From contig CAWJNZ010000007.1 of NCBI GenBank assembly GCA_963844405.1, positions 1,054,001 through 1,118,000 on the forward strand: a stretch of DNA of 64,000 nucleotides, given 5' to 3'. The translations under genes were made by a program, and so were the position numbers. Source of the stretch: DASSUW01 sp963844405 (lineage in GTDB: Bacteria > Actinomycetota > Thermoleophilia > Solirubrobacterales > Solirubrobacteraceae). Shown piece after piece: positions 7,461 to 17,186 of the stretch. Under the pieces are notes generated by a model. It was not told the origin of the DNA. It ran no database searches and was given only the letters and a program-made list of their open reading frames with translations. Positions within the stretch are counted from its first letter, which is position 1, and each line of letters opens with the position of its first letter.

Positions 7461-9053
7461 GTGCGCTATCCGTCCGACGATCTGACCGCCGCCGAGCGCG
7501 CTCGGCTCGCGCCTCACGTCACGTCGCTGGACGGGCCGGTGTTCGCGCTCGTCAACCTGCCCGAGACGGTGAAGGGCGCGCTGTTCGCTCGCTACTCGCG
7601 CTACCCGGGCACGCTGCGGCGCCTGTTCCTCGACGAGTTCGCCGACTCGCTGCCCGAGCCCGAGGGGCGGGGCTGGGAGGCCGCGGAGGGCAAGCGGGCG
7701 GCGGAGCTGTACGAGCGGATCTTCGTCGGCTACGGGGACGACTCGGTGGCCCAGCTGGGCGGTACCCACGTCGCCTGCGAGTGGGTCTCGAACATCCTCA
7801 CCAAGATCCTCCAGCGCCCGCGGCTGGGCGCGTACCTCGAGCAGTCGACGCGCTACATCGCCTACGACGCCCCGATGCCCGGCGGCGGCTACCGCTACTT
7901 CCGCGACGACGTGCTCGGCCCGGAGTACGAGGCGGCGATGGACGCGCTGTTCGGCGCCTACGCCGAGGCGCTCCCGCGCGTTCGCGCGTGGGTTGACGAG
8001 ACGTTCCCGCGCGCGGACGGCGAGCCGGAGGCGGCGCGCCGGAGGGCGGTCAACGCCAAGGCGCTCGATCTCCTGCGCGGCCTGCTGCCCGCCGCGTCGC
8101 TCTCGCACATGGGGATCTACGCCACCGGCCAGACCTACGAGCAGCTGATCCTGCATCTCATGGCCCACCCGCTGCCCGAGGCGCGCGCCTACGGGCAGAT
8201 GATCCTCGACGCCGTGAAGGCCGTGATGCCGAGCTTCGTCTCGCGCGTGGAGCGGCCCGACCGCGGCGGCGAGTGGGCCGCCTACCTCGAGCGCCGCCGC
8301 GAGGCGACCGAGCGCTGGGCCGCCCGCCTGGGGCTCGACCGCCGCGAGGCCGGCGACGGTCCGTCGGTGCGGCTGCTGCACGTCGACGGCGACGAGGAGC
8401 GCCTGCTGGCCGCGCTCCTCTTCGAGTCGGCCTCGGCCGGCGAGGACGAGACGCTCGAGGCGGTTCGCGCGATGGGCGAAGGCGAGCGGGCGCGGGCGCT
8501 GGCCGACCTCGTGGGCGAGCGCCGCAACCGCCGCCACCGGCCGGGCCGCGGCTTCGAGGCGCTCCGCTACCGCTTCGAGGTCGTGTCCGACTACGGCGCG
8601 TTCCGCGACCTCCAGCGCCACCGCCTGCTCACCGTCCAGTGGCAGGCGCTGACGCCCGACCTGGGGGCCGACGTCCCCGAGGAGGTCGGCGCCGCCGGCT
8701 GCGGCGACCTCTACGCGGCCGCGCTGGAGCGCTCACGCGCCGAGTACGAGCGGCTCGCCGACCTCGGCCTCGCCGACGCCGCGCCCTACGCGCTCTGCCT
8801 CGGCTACCGGATGCGCTACGTCCTCGATCTCAACGCCCGCGAGGCGATGCACCTGATCGAGCTCCGCTCGGGCCGCGAGGGCCACCCCGGCTACCGCGCC
8901 GTCGCCCACGAGATGCACGCCCAGATCGCCGCCGTCCACCCGGCCGTCGCCGCCGCCATGGACCACGTCGACCGCTCGTCCGAGCCGCGGCTCGAGCGCA
9001 TCCTGAGCGAGATGCGCCAGCACGAGCGGCGGGCGGCTTTGACGCGTTCGTAG
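7461..9053 (+). CDS. Tandem ThyX-like (flavin-dependent thymidylate synthase family) protein
   Basis: This 530-residue protein consists of two ThyX-like halves. Classical ThyX is about 220-250 residues, forms tetramers and carries RHRx7S, which binds dUMP and FAD to make dTMP. Here the N-half has R119-P-R121 followed seven residues later by S129-T-R-Y, so the histidine is lost and the serine kept. The C-half has R386-H-R388 with alanine (A396) where serine belongs. The motif is thus divided between the halves, suggesting an internal pseudo-dimer with composite sites or a non-catalytic paralogue. No second thymidylate synthase is visible. The GTG start lies nine bases after a -10 TAGGGT with no ribosome-binding site. 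Confidence 0.8.
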   Translation: MRYPSDDLTAAERARLAPHVTSLDGPVFALVNLPETVKGALFARYSRYPGTLRRLFLDEFADSLPEPEGRGWEAAEGKRAAELYERIFVGYGDDSVAQLGGTHVACEWVSNILTKILQRPRLGAYLEQSTRYIAYDAPMPGGGYRYFRDDVLGPEYEAAMDALFGAYAEALPRVRAWVDETFPRADGEPEAARRRAVNAKALDLLRGLLPAASLSHMGIYATGQTYEQLILHLMAHPLPEARAYGQMILDAVKAVMPSFVSRVERPDRGGEWAAYLERRREATERWAARLGLDRREAGDGPSVRLLHVDGDEERLLAALLFESASAGEDETLEAVRAMGEGERARALADLVGERRNRRHRPGRGFEALRYRFEVVSDYGAFRDLQRHRLLTVQWQALTPDLGADVPEEVGAAGCGDLYAAALERSRAEYERLADLGLADAAPYALCLGYRMRYVLDLNAREAMHLIELRSGREGHPGYRAVAHEMHAQIAAVHPAVAAAMDHVDRSSEPRLERILSEMRQHERRAALTRS

Positions 9054-9290
9054 GCCGCCGCCTCGTGGCGCGTCGTCGCGCCGGCGAACGTCAACTGCGG
9101 CTGGGTAGGGCGGCTGGGGGGATCGGCCGCGCGGCCTGCCGAGTGGTCGGTTTGTTCCCTCCACGGGCACAAAGCGAGCGTTCGGCCGCCGAGTGCTCGG
9201 TTAATCGGCCTGAGGCGTATTAAGTGAGCACTCGACCCGCGCGGGCCTCGATCCCGCTCCCCTCAATGCGGTCGTAGACGTTCGCCGGCG
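9054..9290. other. Gene-free stretch between convergent genes with operator-like repeats
   Basis: About 237 bases without a supported gene, less GC-rich than its surroundings. A near-perfect inverted repeat (9190-9204 with 9220-9234, 13 of 15 matched, 15-base spacer) has half-sites CGAGTGCTCGGTTAA and TTAAGTGAGCACTCG. A third related copy, GCCGAGTGGTCGGTT, lies at 9138-9152. The half-sites resemble TetR-family operators, but no gene starts beside them. The long repeat could also act as a terminator for the two converging genes. Confidence 0.55.
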
Positions 9291-11660
9291 TCACCGGGGC
9301 CTAGGCGGCAACGCCCACCACGCGCGCAACCGCCCCGTCGGCCCCAGCCCCTGCGCCAAGGCGCGCCGCAACGCCCGCCGCTGCGCGGCGGTCGGGGCCT
9401 GGGGCGCCGGGCCGTAGCGCGAGGCGCTCAGTGCGCGCAGGTAGGCCGTCGCGTCCGACGAGGCTCCCAGCCGCTGCTCGAGCTGGCGCAGGGTCGTGCC
9501 CGTCGGCAGCGGCCGGCCGGCGCGCCGGAGCGCGTCCTCGAGCTCGGCGACCGCCCGGTCGAGCGGTGAGAGCGCGCCTCGGCGGCGGTGGGCGCGGACC
9601 AGGCGCGAAACGGCAAGGGCGGCGGCGGCCAGCGCAAGGGCCAACAAAGCCCAGGTCCACCAGGCCGGCCCCGCGCCGTCGAGGTCCGACGACGTCGTGG
9701 GGTTGTTGCGCTGCGGGTCCATCAGGAGGTCGGGGCGCACGCCTCCGGGCCGCAGCGCGTTCCCGGCGCCGCCGCCCGCCTCCTCCTCGCCCGACGGCGA
9801 GGTCGGGAGCGGGGCCGGGGCGGCCTCGAGCGCCGCGATCTGCGAGCGCGCCGGGGTGGCGTCCGGCGTCGGGTCGTAGGTGACCCAGCCGAGCTCGTCG
9901 AACCACGCCTCGACCCAGGCGTGGGCGTCGGTGTCGCGCACGATCCAGGCGTTGCGGCGCTTGGAGAAGCCGCCCGGGCTGAAGCCGGTCGCCACCCGCG
10001 CGGGGATGCCGCCCATCCGCAGCAGCAGCGCCATCGCCCCCGCGAAGTGCTGGCAGTACCCATCGCGGGTGTCGATCAGGAACGCATCCAACGGCGCGCG
10101 CCCCGGATCCGCCGGCGTCGGGCGCTCGGAGTAGCCGAACCCGTTCGACAGGTAGGCGTTGACCGCGAGGATGTACTCGAACGGCGTCTCCGCGTCGGCG
10201 CGCAGCTGCTTGGCCAGCTCCCACGTACGCGCGTACCGCGAGCGGCGGAACGTCTCCTCGAGCGCGCCGTAGCGCGTGCGGCGGATCTCCGGATAGGACA
10301 CGTAGCCCGCTTCCTCGCTGCCGAACGGCCGGAAGTGCACGACCGCGGTCCCCACCCGCCCGCCCCCGACCCCGCCCAGCGACCGCACGGTCGGCCGGCG
10401 TGCGACCGGGAGCTCGAGCGTCATCTCCAGCTCCGCGTCGCGCGCGACGCGCAGGCCGGTCGTTTCGGCCTCGCGCACCTCGGCGGCGGTCGGCGTCGGG
10501 ACGTAGACCTCGGCGGTGTAGGAGTCGCCGCGGCGCAGCTCCGAGCTCGCGACCCAGCGGCCGGGCACGCCGGACGGGCGCACCGGCCGCGTCGCGTCCT
10601 CGACCTCCATGATCGTGCCGGGAGCCGGGACCTCGAGCATCCGCATCCGCCGTACCGAGACCTCGATCCGGTCGAGCCAGCCCGGCTTGTTGCGCCAGTC
10701 CTCGCGCAGCTCGTCCTCGGCCTCGCCCCCGTCAGGCGGCGCCGCCGTCCAGCCCGTCCCGTCGAACACCGCCAGCTCGGCCGCCTTCCAGTAGTGCGGC
10801 TCGTCGGACGTGACGCGCATGACCTCGTTGCCGTCGCGCGGCCAGTCGATCGGCCCGTAGTCCTGGCTCCAGCTGAAGCGCACCGGGTCGTCCGGCCCGA
10901 GTCCCTCGGCGAACGCCTTGTAGTCGAACCACGGCTCCCCCCGGTCGGCGACGGCAGCGAGCGGCAAAGCCCCCGCCAGCGCCACCCCGAGCAGCGCCGC
11001 GACGCCGATCCCAGGCCGCAGCGGCAGCCGCTCCAGCCACAGGAAGCAGACGACGAGGGCGGCGATCACCGCGCCGAGCAGGAGCGGCCGCGTCCCGCCC
11101 AGAGACACCACCGGCGAGACGACGAGCACGAGCAGCACGACGAGCGCGAGGAACTGGAACCCGCGGCCGTTGCCGACGCGCGGCCAGCAGGCGAGCTGTG
11201 CGGACAGCGCGAGGAGCACGCCGCCGCTGAGCTCGAGCGCAACGCGCGGCCACGGGTCGGCGCCCTCGTACGGCATCCGCACGGTGCCGAGCGACTGCAT
11301 GCCGCCACTCACGCCCTCGACCAGGGTGCCCCAGTGGCGCGGCTTGAGGTACTCGAGGTCGATCCCGGAGACGGCGATCGCCGCGACCACGCCGACCGCC
11401 GTCGCCGTAGGCAGAGCCGCGAAGTACCAGCGCAGCGGTACGCGTTCGCACGCGATCACCAAGGCGCCGGCGACCGTCGCCGCCGCCACCCACAGCAGCG
11501 CGCGGCCAGAGCTCAGCCCGCCGATCATCCGCTGCCATTCGAGCGCGCCCAGCGAGCCGAGCGCGGCGAAGCCGACCAGCCGCGCCGCCCACACCGGGAC
11601 GAGCGCATCCGGGCGATGCTCGCGGAACGCCGCGAGCCCGTCCCCGTCCGATGCCGTCAC
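9291..11660 (-). CDS. TgpA-like membrane transglutaminase
   Basis: This 789-residue membrane protein begins with about six or seven helices, followed by an extracytoplasmic region and a transglutaminase-like core. The papain-type triad is visible as Cys in DGYCQHFAGA, His in DTDAHAWVEAW and Asp in YDPTPDA. A further membrane helix (WTWALLALALAAAALAV) precedes a roughly 100-residue cytoplasmic tail typical of the family. The substrate is unknown; such proteins may act on cell-wall peptides. The GTG start overlaps the stop of the upstream acyl-CoA synthetase (GTGA), so the two are co-translated although no functional link is obvious. Confidence 0.88.
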   Translation of the reverse strand: MTASDGDGLAAFREHRPDALVPVWAARLVGFAALGSLGALEWQRMIGGLSSGRALLWVAAATVAGALVIACERVPLRWYFAALPTATAVGVVAAIAVSGIDLEYLKPRHWGTLVEGVSGGMQSLGTVRMPYEGADPWPRVALELSGGVLLALSAQLACWPRVGNGRGFQFLALVVLLVLVVSPVVSLGGTRPLLLGAVIAALVVCFLWLERLPLRPGIGVAALLGVALAGALPLAAVADRGEPWFDYKAFAEGLGPDDPVRFSWSQDYGPIDWPRDGNEVMRVTSDEPHYWKAAELAVFDGTGWTAAPPDGGEAEDELREDWRNKPGWLDRIEVSVRRMRMLEVPAPGTIMEVEDATRPVRPSGVPGRWVASSELRRGDSYTAEVYVPTPTAAEVREAETTGLRVARDAELEMTLELPVARRPTVRSLGGVGGGRVGTAVVHFRPFGSEEAGYVSYPEIRRTRYGALEETFRRSRYARTWELAKQLRADAETPFEYILAVNAYLSNGFGYSERPTPADPGRAPLDAFLIDTRDGYCQHFAGAMALLLRMGGIPARVATGFSPGGFSKRRNAWIVRDTDAHAWVEAWFDELGWVTYDPTPDATPARSQIAALEAAPAPLPTSPSGEEEAGGGAGNALRPGGVRPDLLMDPQRNNPTTSSDLDGAGPAWWTWALLALALAAAALAVSRLVRAHRRRGALSPLDRAVAELEDALRRAGRPLPTGTTLRQLEQRLGASSDATAYLRALSASRYGPAPQAPTAAQRRALRRALAQGLGPTGRLRAWWALPPRPR

Positions 11661-13219
11661 TGCGCCGATTCCGTCTCCCTCTGACGCAGCTCGATGCGCC
11701 GGATCTTGCCGGTCAGCGTCTTCGGCAGCTCATCCACGAACTCGATACGACGAGGGTAGGCATAGGCCGACAGCCGCTCGCGCACGAAGCGCTGGATGTC
11801 CGCCACCAGCTCGTCGGACGGCTCGTGGCCTGAGGCCAGCACGATGAAGGCCTTGACCACGTTGCCGCGCCGCTCGTCCGGCGACGCGACGGCGGCCGCC
11901 TCGGCCACGGCCTCGTGCTCCAGGCAGGCCGACTCCACCTCGAACGGCCCGATCCGGTAGCCGGCGGCGATGATCACGTCGTCGGCGCGCCCCTCGTACC
12001 AGACGTAGCCGTCCTCGTCGAAGCGCGCCGCGTCCTTCGAGTGGAACCACTCGCCGCCGAAGGTCTCCTCCGTCGCCTCGTCGTTGCGCCAATAGCCGAG
12101 CGGGTAGTGGGGGTTCGACCGCGCGCGCAGGCAGATCTCGCCGCGCTCGCCCTGCGGGACCGGCTTCTCGTCCTCGTCGAGGATCGCGACGTCCCAGCCC
12201 GGCATCGGCTTGCCCATCGAGCCCTCGCGGACCTCCATGAACGGGTAGTTGGCGACCAGCGGATAGGACTCGGTGAGCCCGTAGTAGTCGAGCACGGTGA
12301 GGCCGTACTGCTCGCGGAACCAGCGGATCGCCTCCGGGTTCAGCGGCTCGCCGGCGGAGCACACGCGACGGAACTTCTGCGGGTAGCGCGTCCCCGCGTC
12401 GGGGATCGCCATCATCGAGCGCATCGCCGTCGGCGTCGTGAAGACGTTGGTGACGCCGTGGCGCGACAGCACGTCGAGCTGCTTGTGCGGGTCGAAGCCC
12501 CCCTGGCGCTGGTAGACCATCTGCACGGCGCCGAGCCGCCACGGGCCGAGCAGCGGCGCGATCCCCGCCGCCCACGCCCACTCGCCCATGCCGTGGAACA
12601 GCTCGCCGTCGCGCACCTCGTGGCAGTAGACGAACTCCTCGTGGGCGAGGATGTAGCGGTGGGCGTGCAGGATGCCCTTGGCGAGCCCCGTGGTGCCGGA
12701 CGAGTAGTAGAGCTGCGCCGGGTCGTCGGCCAGCGTGTCCTCGAGCTCGAACGACGGGTCGCCGCCGGCCAGCAGCTCCTCGTCGAGGATCAGCACCTGG
12801 TCGGCCTGCGCGCGGCCGGAGTTGGCCTCGTTGGTGACCAGCACCTTCGGCTCGGAGTCCCGCACCCGGTGCGCGATCCCCTCGTCGCCATAGAGGACCG
12901 ACATCGAGAGCAGGATCGCCCCCGCCTTGTAGGTCCCGAAGAACGCAGCCGCCGTCTCCGGCGTGGGCGGCAGCAGCATGGCCACGCGGTCGCCCTTCTC
13001 GACCCCGTGCGCGCGCAGGACGTTGGCGAAGCGGTTCGACCGCTCCTGCAGCTCGCCCCAGCGGACCTCGCGCACCGTGCCCTCGAAGTCCTCGTGGATC
13101 ATCGCGAGCTTGTCCGCCGGGTGCTTGTCGCAGCAGTCGACCGCGATGTTGTAGTGCTCGGGGACGCGCCACTCGTGCGCGGCGACGGCTTCCTCGTACG
13201 ACCCGATCTCCAGCGTCAT
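11657..13219 (-). CDS. AMP-forming acyl-CoA synthetase (medium-chain/ACSM-like)
   Basis: This 520-residue ANL-superfamily enzyme activates a carboxylic acid to acyl-CoA with ATP and CoA. Motifs in order are the P-loop YYSSGTTGLAKGILH, TTPTAMR, YGLTESYP, the hinge region EGRADDVIIAAGYRIGPFEV and the catalytic lysine in PKTLTGKIRR. It is distinct from the longer acetyl-CoA synthetase at 15140-17110, and acid specificity cannot be read from sequence. The ATG at 13219 was chosen because GGAGGGAGGAG lies six bases upstream; an upstream in-frame start at 13276 lacks support. It is followed by the TgpA-like gene with a four-base overlap. Confidence 0.88.
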   Translation of the reverse strand: MTLEIGSYEEAVAAHEWRVPEHYNIAVDCCDKHPADKLAMIHEDFEGTVREVRWGELQERSNRFANVLRAHGVEKGDRVAMLLPPTPETAAAFFGTYKAGAILLSMSVLYGDEGIAHRVRDSEPKVLVTNEANSGRAQADQVLILDEELLAGGDPSFELEDTLADDPAQLYYSSGTTGLAKGILHAHRYILAHEEFVYCHEVRDGELFHGMGEWAWAAGIAPLLGPWRLGAVQMVYQRQGGFDPHKQLDVLSRHGVTNVFTTPTAMRSMMAIPDAGTRYPQKFRRVCSAGEPLNPEAIRWFREQYGLTVLDYYGLTESYPLVANYPFMEVREGSMGKPMPGWDVAILDEDEKPVPQGERGEICLRARSNPHYPLGYWRNDEATEETFGGEWFHSKDAARFDEDGYVWYEGRADDVIIAAGYRIGPFEVESACLEHEAVAEAAAVASPDERRGNVVKAFIVLASGHEPSDELVADIQRFVRERLSAYAYPRRIEFVDELPKTLTGKIRRIELRQRETESAQ

Positions 13220-13249
13220 CGCTCTCCTCCCTCCGACGTCCAGGCTGAC

Positions 13250-13255
13250 GATACT
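13250..13255 (+). promoter_or_regulatory. -10 hexamer GATACT for the 95-residue gene (leaderless)
   Basis: GATACT is followed by seven bases and then GTG 13263. The opposite strand reads TATCGT over nearly the same bases and could serve the divergent acyl-CoA synthetase, whose message would have a ~30-base leader with a good ribosome-binding site. Confidence 0.45.
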
Positions 13256-13262
13256 GCGGGTT

Positions 13263-13550
13263 GTGCGGCCCTTCACGATCCGTGGTCACGCCCATGCCGA
13301 CCCCGAGACGGTGATGGCCGAGCTGCTCGCCGGCGTCGCGCCCGAGATGGAGGCGCGCGGCTACCGGATCACCCAGCGCGCCGACGGCCGCCTGCGGTTC
13401 GAGCTCGAGCGCCGCCACGGCCTGCTCCGGCGCCGCCGCCACGAGGCGGTGATGATCGACGTCGACGAGGGCGGGCGTGGGACGCAGGTGGTGGCCACCG
13501 GGGTGGCGCCGCGGCCGGTCCGCCGCCTACTCCGCCACCTGGGAGACTGA
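13263..13550 (+). CDS. Small protein of unknown function
   Basis: A 95-residue soluble protein rich in Arg and Glu, with no signal peptide or membrane segment. The pattern of a short helix (PETVMAELLAGVAPEMEARG) then strands (YRITQRADGRLRFELERR, EAVMIDVDEG, GTQVVATGVAP) is compatible with a small alpha/beta or SRPBCC-like fold, but I do not recognise it. The GTG start follows a -10-like GATACT by seven bases. It lies seven bases before the SDR gene and probably shares its transcript. Confidence 0.6.
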   Translation: MRPFTIRGHAHADPETVMAELLAGVAPEMEARGYRITQRADGRLRFELERRHGLLRRRRHEAVMIDVDEGGRGTQVVATGVAPRPVRRLLRHLGD

Positions 13551-13556
13551 GCGCGT

Positions 13557-14288
13557 ATGGAGCGGGCAGTGCTGGTGACGGGGGCGGCGAGCGGGATCGG
13601 CCAGGCGATCGCCGAGCGCCTCGTGCGCGACGGCTGCCAGGTCCTGTCGGTCGACCTGGAGGGAGACGGCCCGGGCGTGCCCTTCGCGGCCGACCTCACG
13701 ACCCGCGAGGGCAACCGCGACGCCGTCGCCAAGGCGCTCGCCGAGTTCGGCCGGCTCGACGCGGTGGTGCCCAACGCCGGCTTCCAGCACGTCGCGCCGG
13801 TCGAGGAGTTCCCGGAGGACCGCTGGGACGCCATGATCGCGCTCCTGCTCACCAGCCCCTTCCTGCTCGCCCGCGCCGCCTGGCCGGCCCTGCGCGAGTC
13901 GGGCGACGGCCGGTTCGTGGCCATCGCCAGCGTCCACGGCCTCGTCGCCTCGCCGTTCAAGAGCGCCTACGTCTCGGCCAAGCACGGCCTGATCGGGCTG
14001 GTGAAGACGCTGGCACTCGAGGGCGCGGGCGAAGGCATCGCCGCCTGCGCGGTCTGCCCGGGCTACGTCCGCACGCCGCTGGTCGAGAACCAGGTGGCGG
14101 CCCAGGCCCAGGCGCACGGCATGCCCGAGGAGCGCGTGCTCGAGGAGGTCATCCTCGCCCCGCACGCCGTCAAGCGGCTCATCGAGCCCGACGAGGTCGC
14201 GGAGACCGTCGCCTTCCTCCTCGGTCCTTCCGGCCGCGCGTTCACGGGCTCGGCGGTGTCGATGGACCAGGGCTGGACCGCTCGCTAG
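13557..14288 (+). CDS. Short-chain dehydrogenase, 3-hydroxybutyrate dehydrogenase type
   Basis: This 243-residue NAD(H)-dependent classical SDR has the cofactor motif TGAASGIG at residues 8-15, NAG at about 74, catalytic Ser in AIASVHG, and YxxxK as YVSAK at about 139. The segments VCPGYVRTPLVENQ and the C-terminal TGSAVSMDQGWTAR closely match bacterial 3-hydroxybutyrate dehydrogenases that make acetoacetate. The acetyl-CoA synthetases nearby fit use of short-chain acids. A bidirectional terminator follows immediately. Substrate assignment is by family resemblance only. Confidence 0.85.
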   Translation: MERAVLVTGAASGIGQAIAERLVRDGCQVLSVDLEGDGPGVPFAADLTTREGNRDAVAKALAEFGRLDAVVPNAGFQHVAPVEEFPEDRWDAMIALLLTSPFLLARAAWPALRESGDGRFVAIASVHGLVASPFKSAYVSAKHGLIGLVKTLALEGAGEGIAACAVCPGYVRTPLVENQVAAQAQAHGMPEERVLEEVILAPHAVKRLIEPDEVAETVAFLLGPSGRAFTGSAVSMDQGWTAR

Positions 14289-14337
14289 CCGGGATTGACC
14301 GATGACCCGTGGATGCGGGGATCGGTCAATCCCGGCT
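14287..14337. terminator. Bidirectional terminator between SDR and hydrolase genes
   Basis: A perfect 17-bp stem (14287-14303 with 14321-14337, arm AGCCGGGATTGACCGAT) encloses a 17-base loop that can pair further (CCC/GGG). The stem includes the stop codon of the plus-strand SDR and encodes the last residues (LSRD-stop) of the minus-strand hydrolase. Confidence 0.85.
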
Positions 14338-15139
14338 TAGCCAGCGCGCGACGTAGCGGTCGGCCTCGGGCTCGTCGGTGAAGTAGAGGTGGGCGGCGCC
14401 GGGCCACATCGAGAGCTCGGCGCCCGGGATCAGCGCCGCCAGCCGCTCGCCGTTGGCCGGCGGGATGAGGACGTCCTCGTCGCCGTGGACGACCAGCGTG
14501 GGCGCGCGGATCTCCTCGACTCGGGCGTCGTGCCCGTGGGCGGCGGCCAGCTGCGCCGAGTAGTACTCGGCCTCGATCGGGTACCGCAGGCGCCGCTCGA
14601 CGTCCTCGGCGATCCGGTCGCCGCCCTCCAGGCGCGTGCGCCGCGAGTAGTTGATCGGCACCGAGGCCCAGACCGCGTGCTCGGCGCTCATCTGCGCGCG
14701 CAGGCGGACGAAGGCGTTGACGTCCTCGCTCGCCGGGACGAGGTCGTCGCCGCCGGCCGTGGTGGCGCCGAGCACGAGCGCCCGCACCCGCGCCGGGTGC
14801 CGCAGCGCCACCTCCTGGGCGATCATCCCGCCGAGCGAGATCCCGTACACGTGCGCGGCCTCGACCCCGGCGCCGTCGAGCACCGAGACCGCGTCGTCCG
14901 CCATGCCGGCCGCCGTGTACGGGCCGGGCGTCCGCTCCGACCGCCCCACGCCCCGGTTGTCGAACGCGATCACCCGCAGGCCGGCCCCGGCCAGCACGGG
15001 GGCGGTCCGCCACCACGCGGTGGCGTTCATCCCCAGCCCCATGATCAGGAGCACCGGCGGCCCGTCGCCGCCGGTGTCCTCGAAATAGAGTTTCGCCCTC
15101 CGGTCGCCGGAAACCCCACCCGGCGACCTGCGGGCGACG

Positions 15140-15147
<8 letters not shown>
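14326..15147 (-). CDS. Alpha/beta hydrolase
   Basis: This 273-residue soluble alpha/beta-hydrolase has the oxyanion region LLIMGLGMN, nucleophile Ser in YGISLGGMIAQ, acid Asp in VHGDEDVLIPP and catalytic His in PGAAHLYF. The overall pattern (FDNRGVGRSE) resembles small ester or lactone hydrolases; the substrate is unknown. The start ATG overlaps the end of acs by eight bases in another frame, so it is translated with the acetate operon. Its final codons lie in the stem of the shared terminator. Confidence 0.85.
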
Positions 15148-17110
<1,963 letters not shown>

Positions 17111-17133
17111 CTCTCTCTCCTCTCAGAACGGCT

Positions 17134-17167
17134 ATGGGGGCGGCGACCGCCAGGCCGCCGCCCCCAT
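17134..17167 (-). terminator. Hairpin between actP and acs
   Basis: A perfect 12-bp stem (17134-17145 with 17156-17167, arm ATGGGGGCGGCG) with a ten-base loop lies between the actP stop and the acs ribosome-binding site. It could terminate part of the yjcH-actP transcript or stabilise a processed end. Confidence 0.6.
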
Positions 17168-17186
17168 GTTGTACCCCTAATCCGAT

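Noticed and set aside
9054..9290. tRNA or small RNA gene in the intergenic stretch
   Set aside because: No cloverleaf or TPsiC-arm sequence can be built; only the operator-like repeats stand out.
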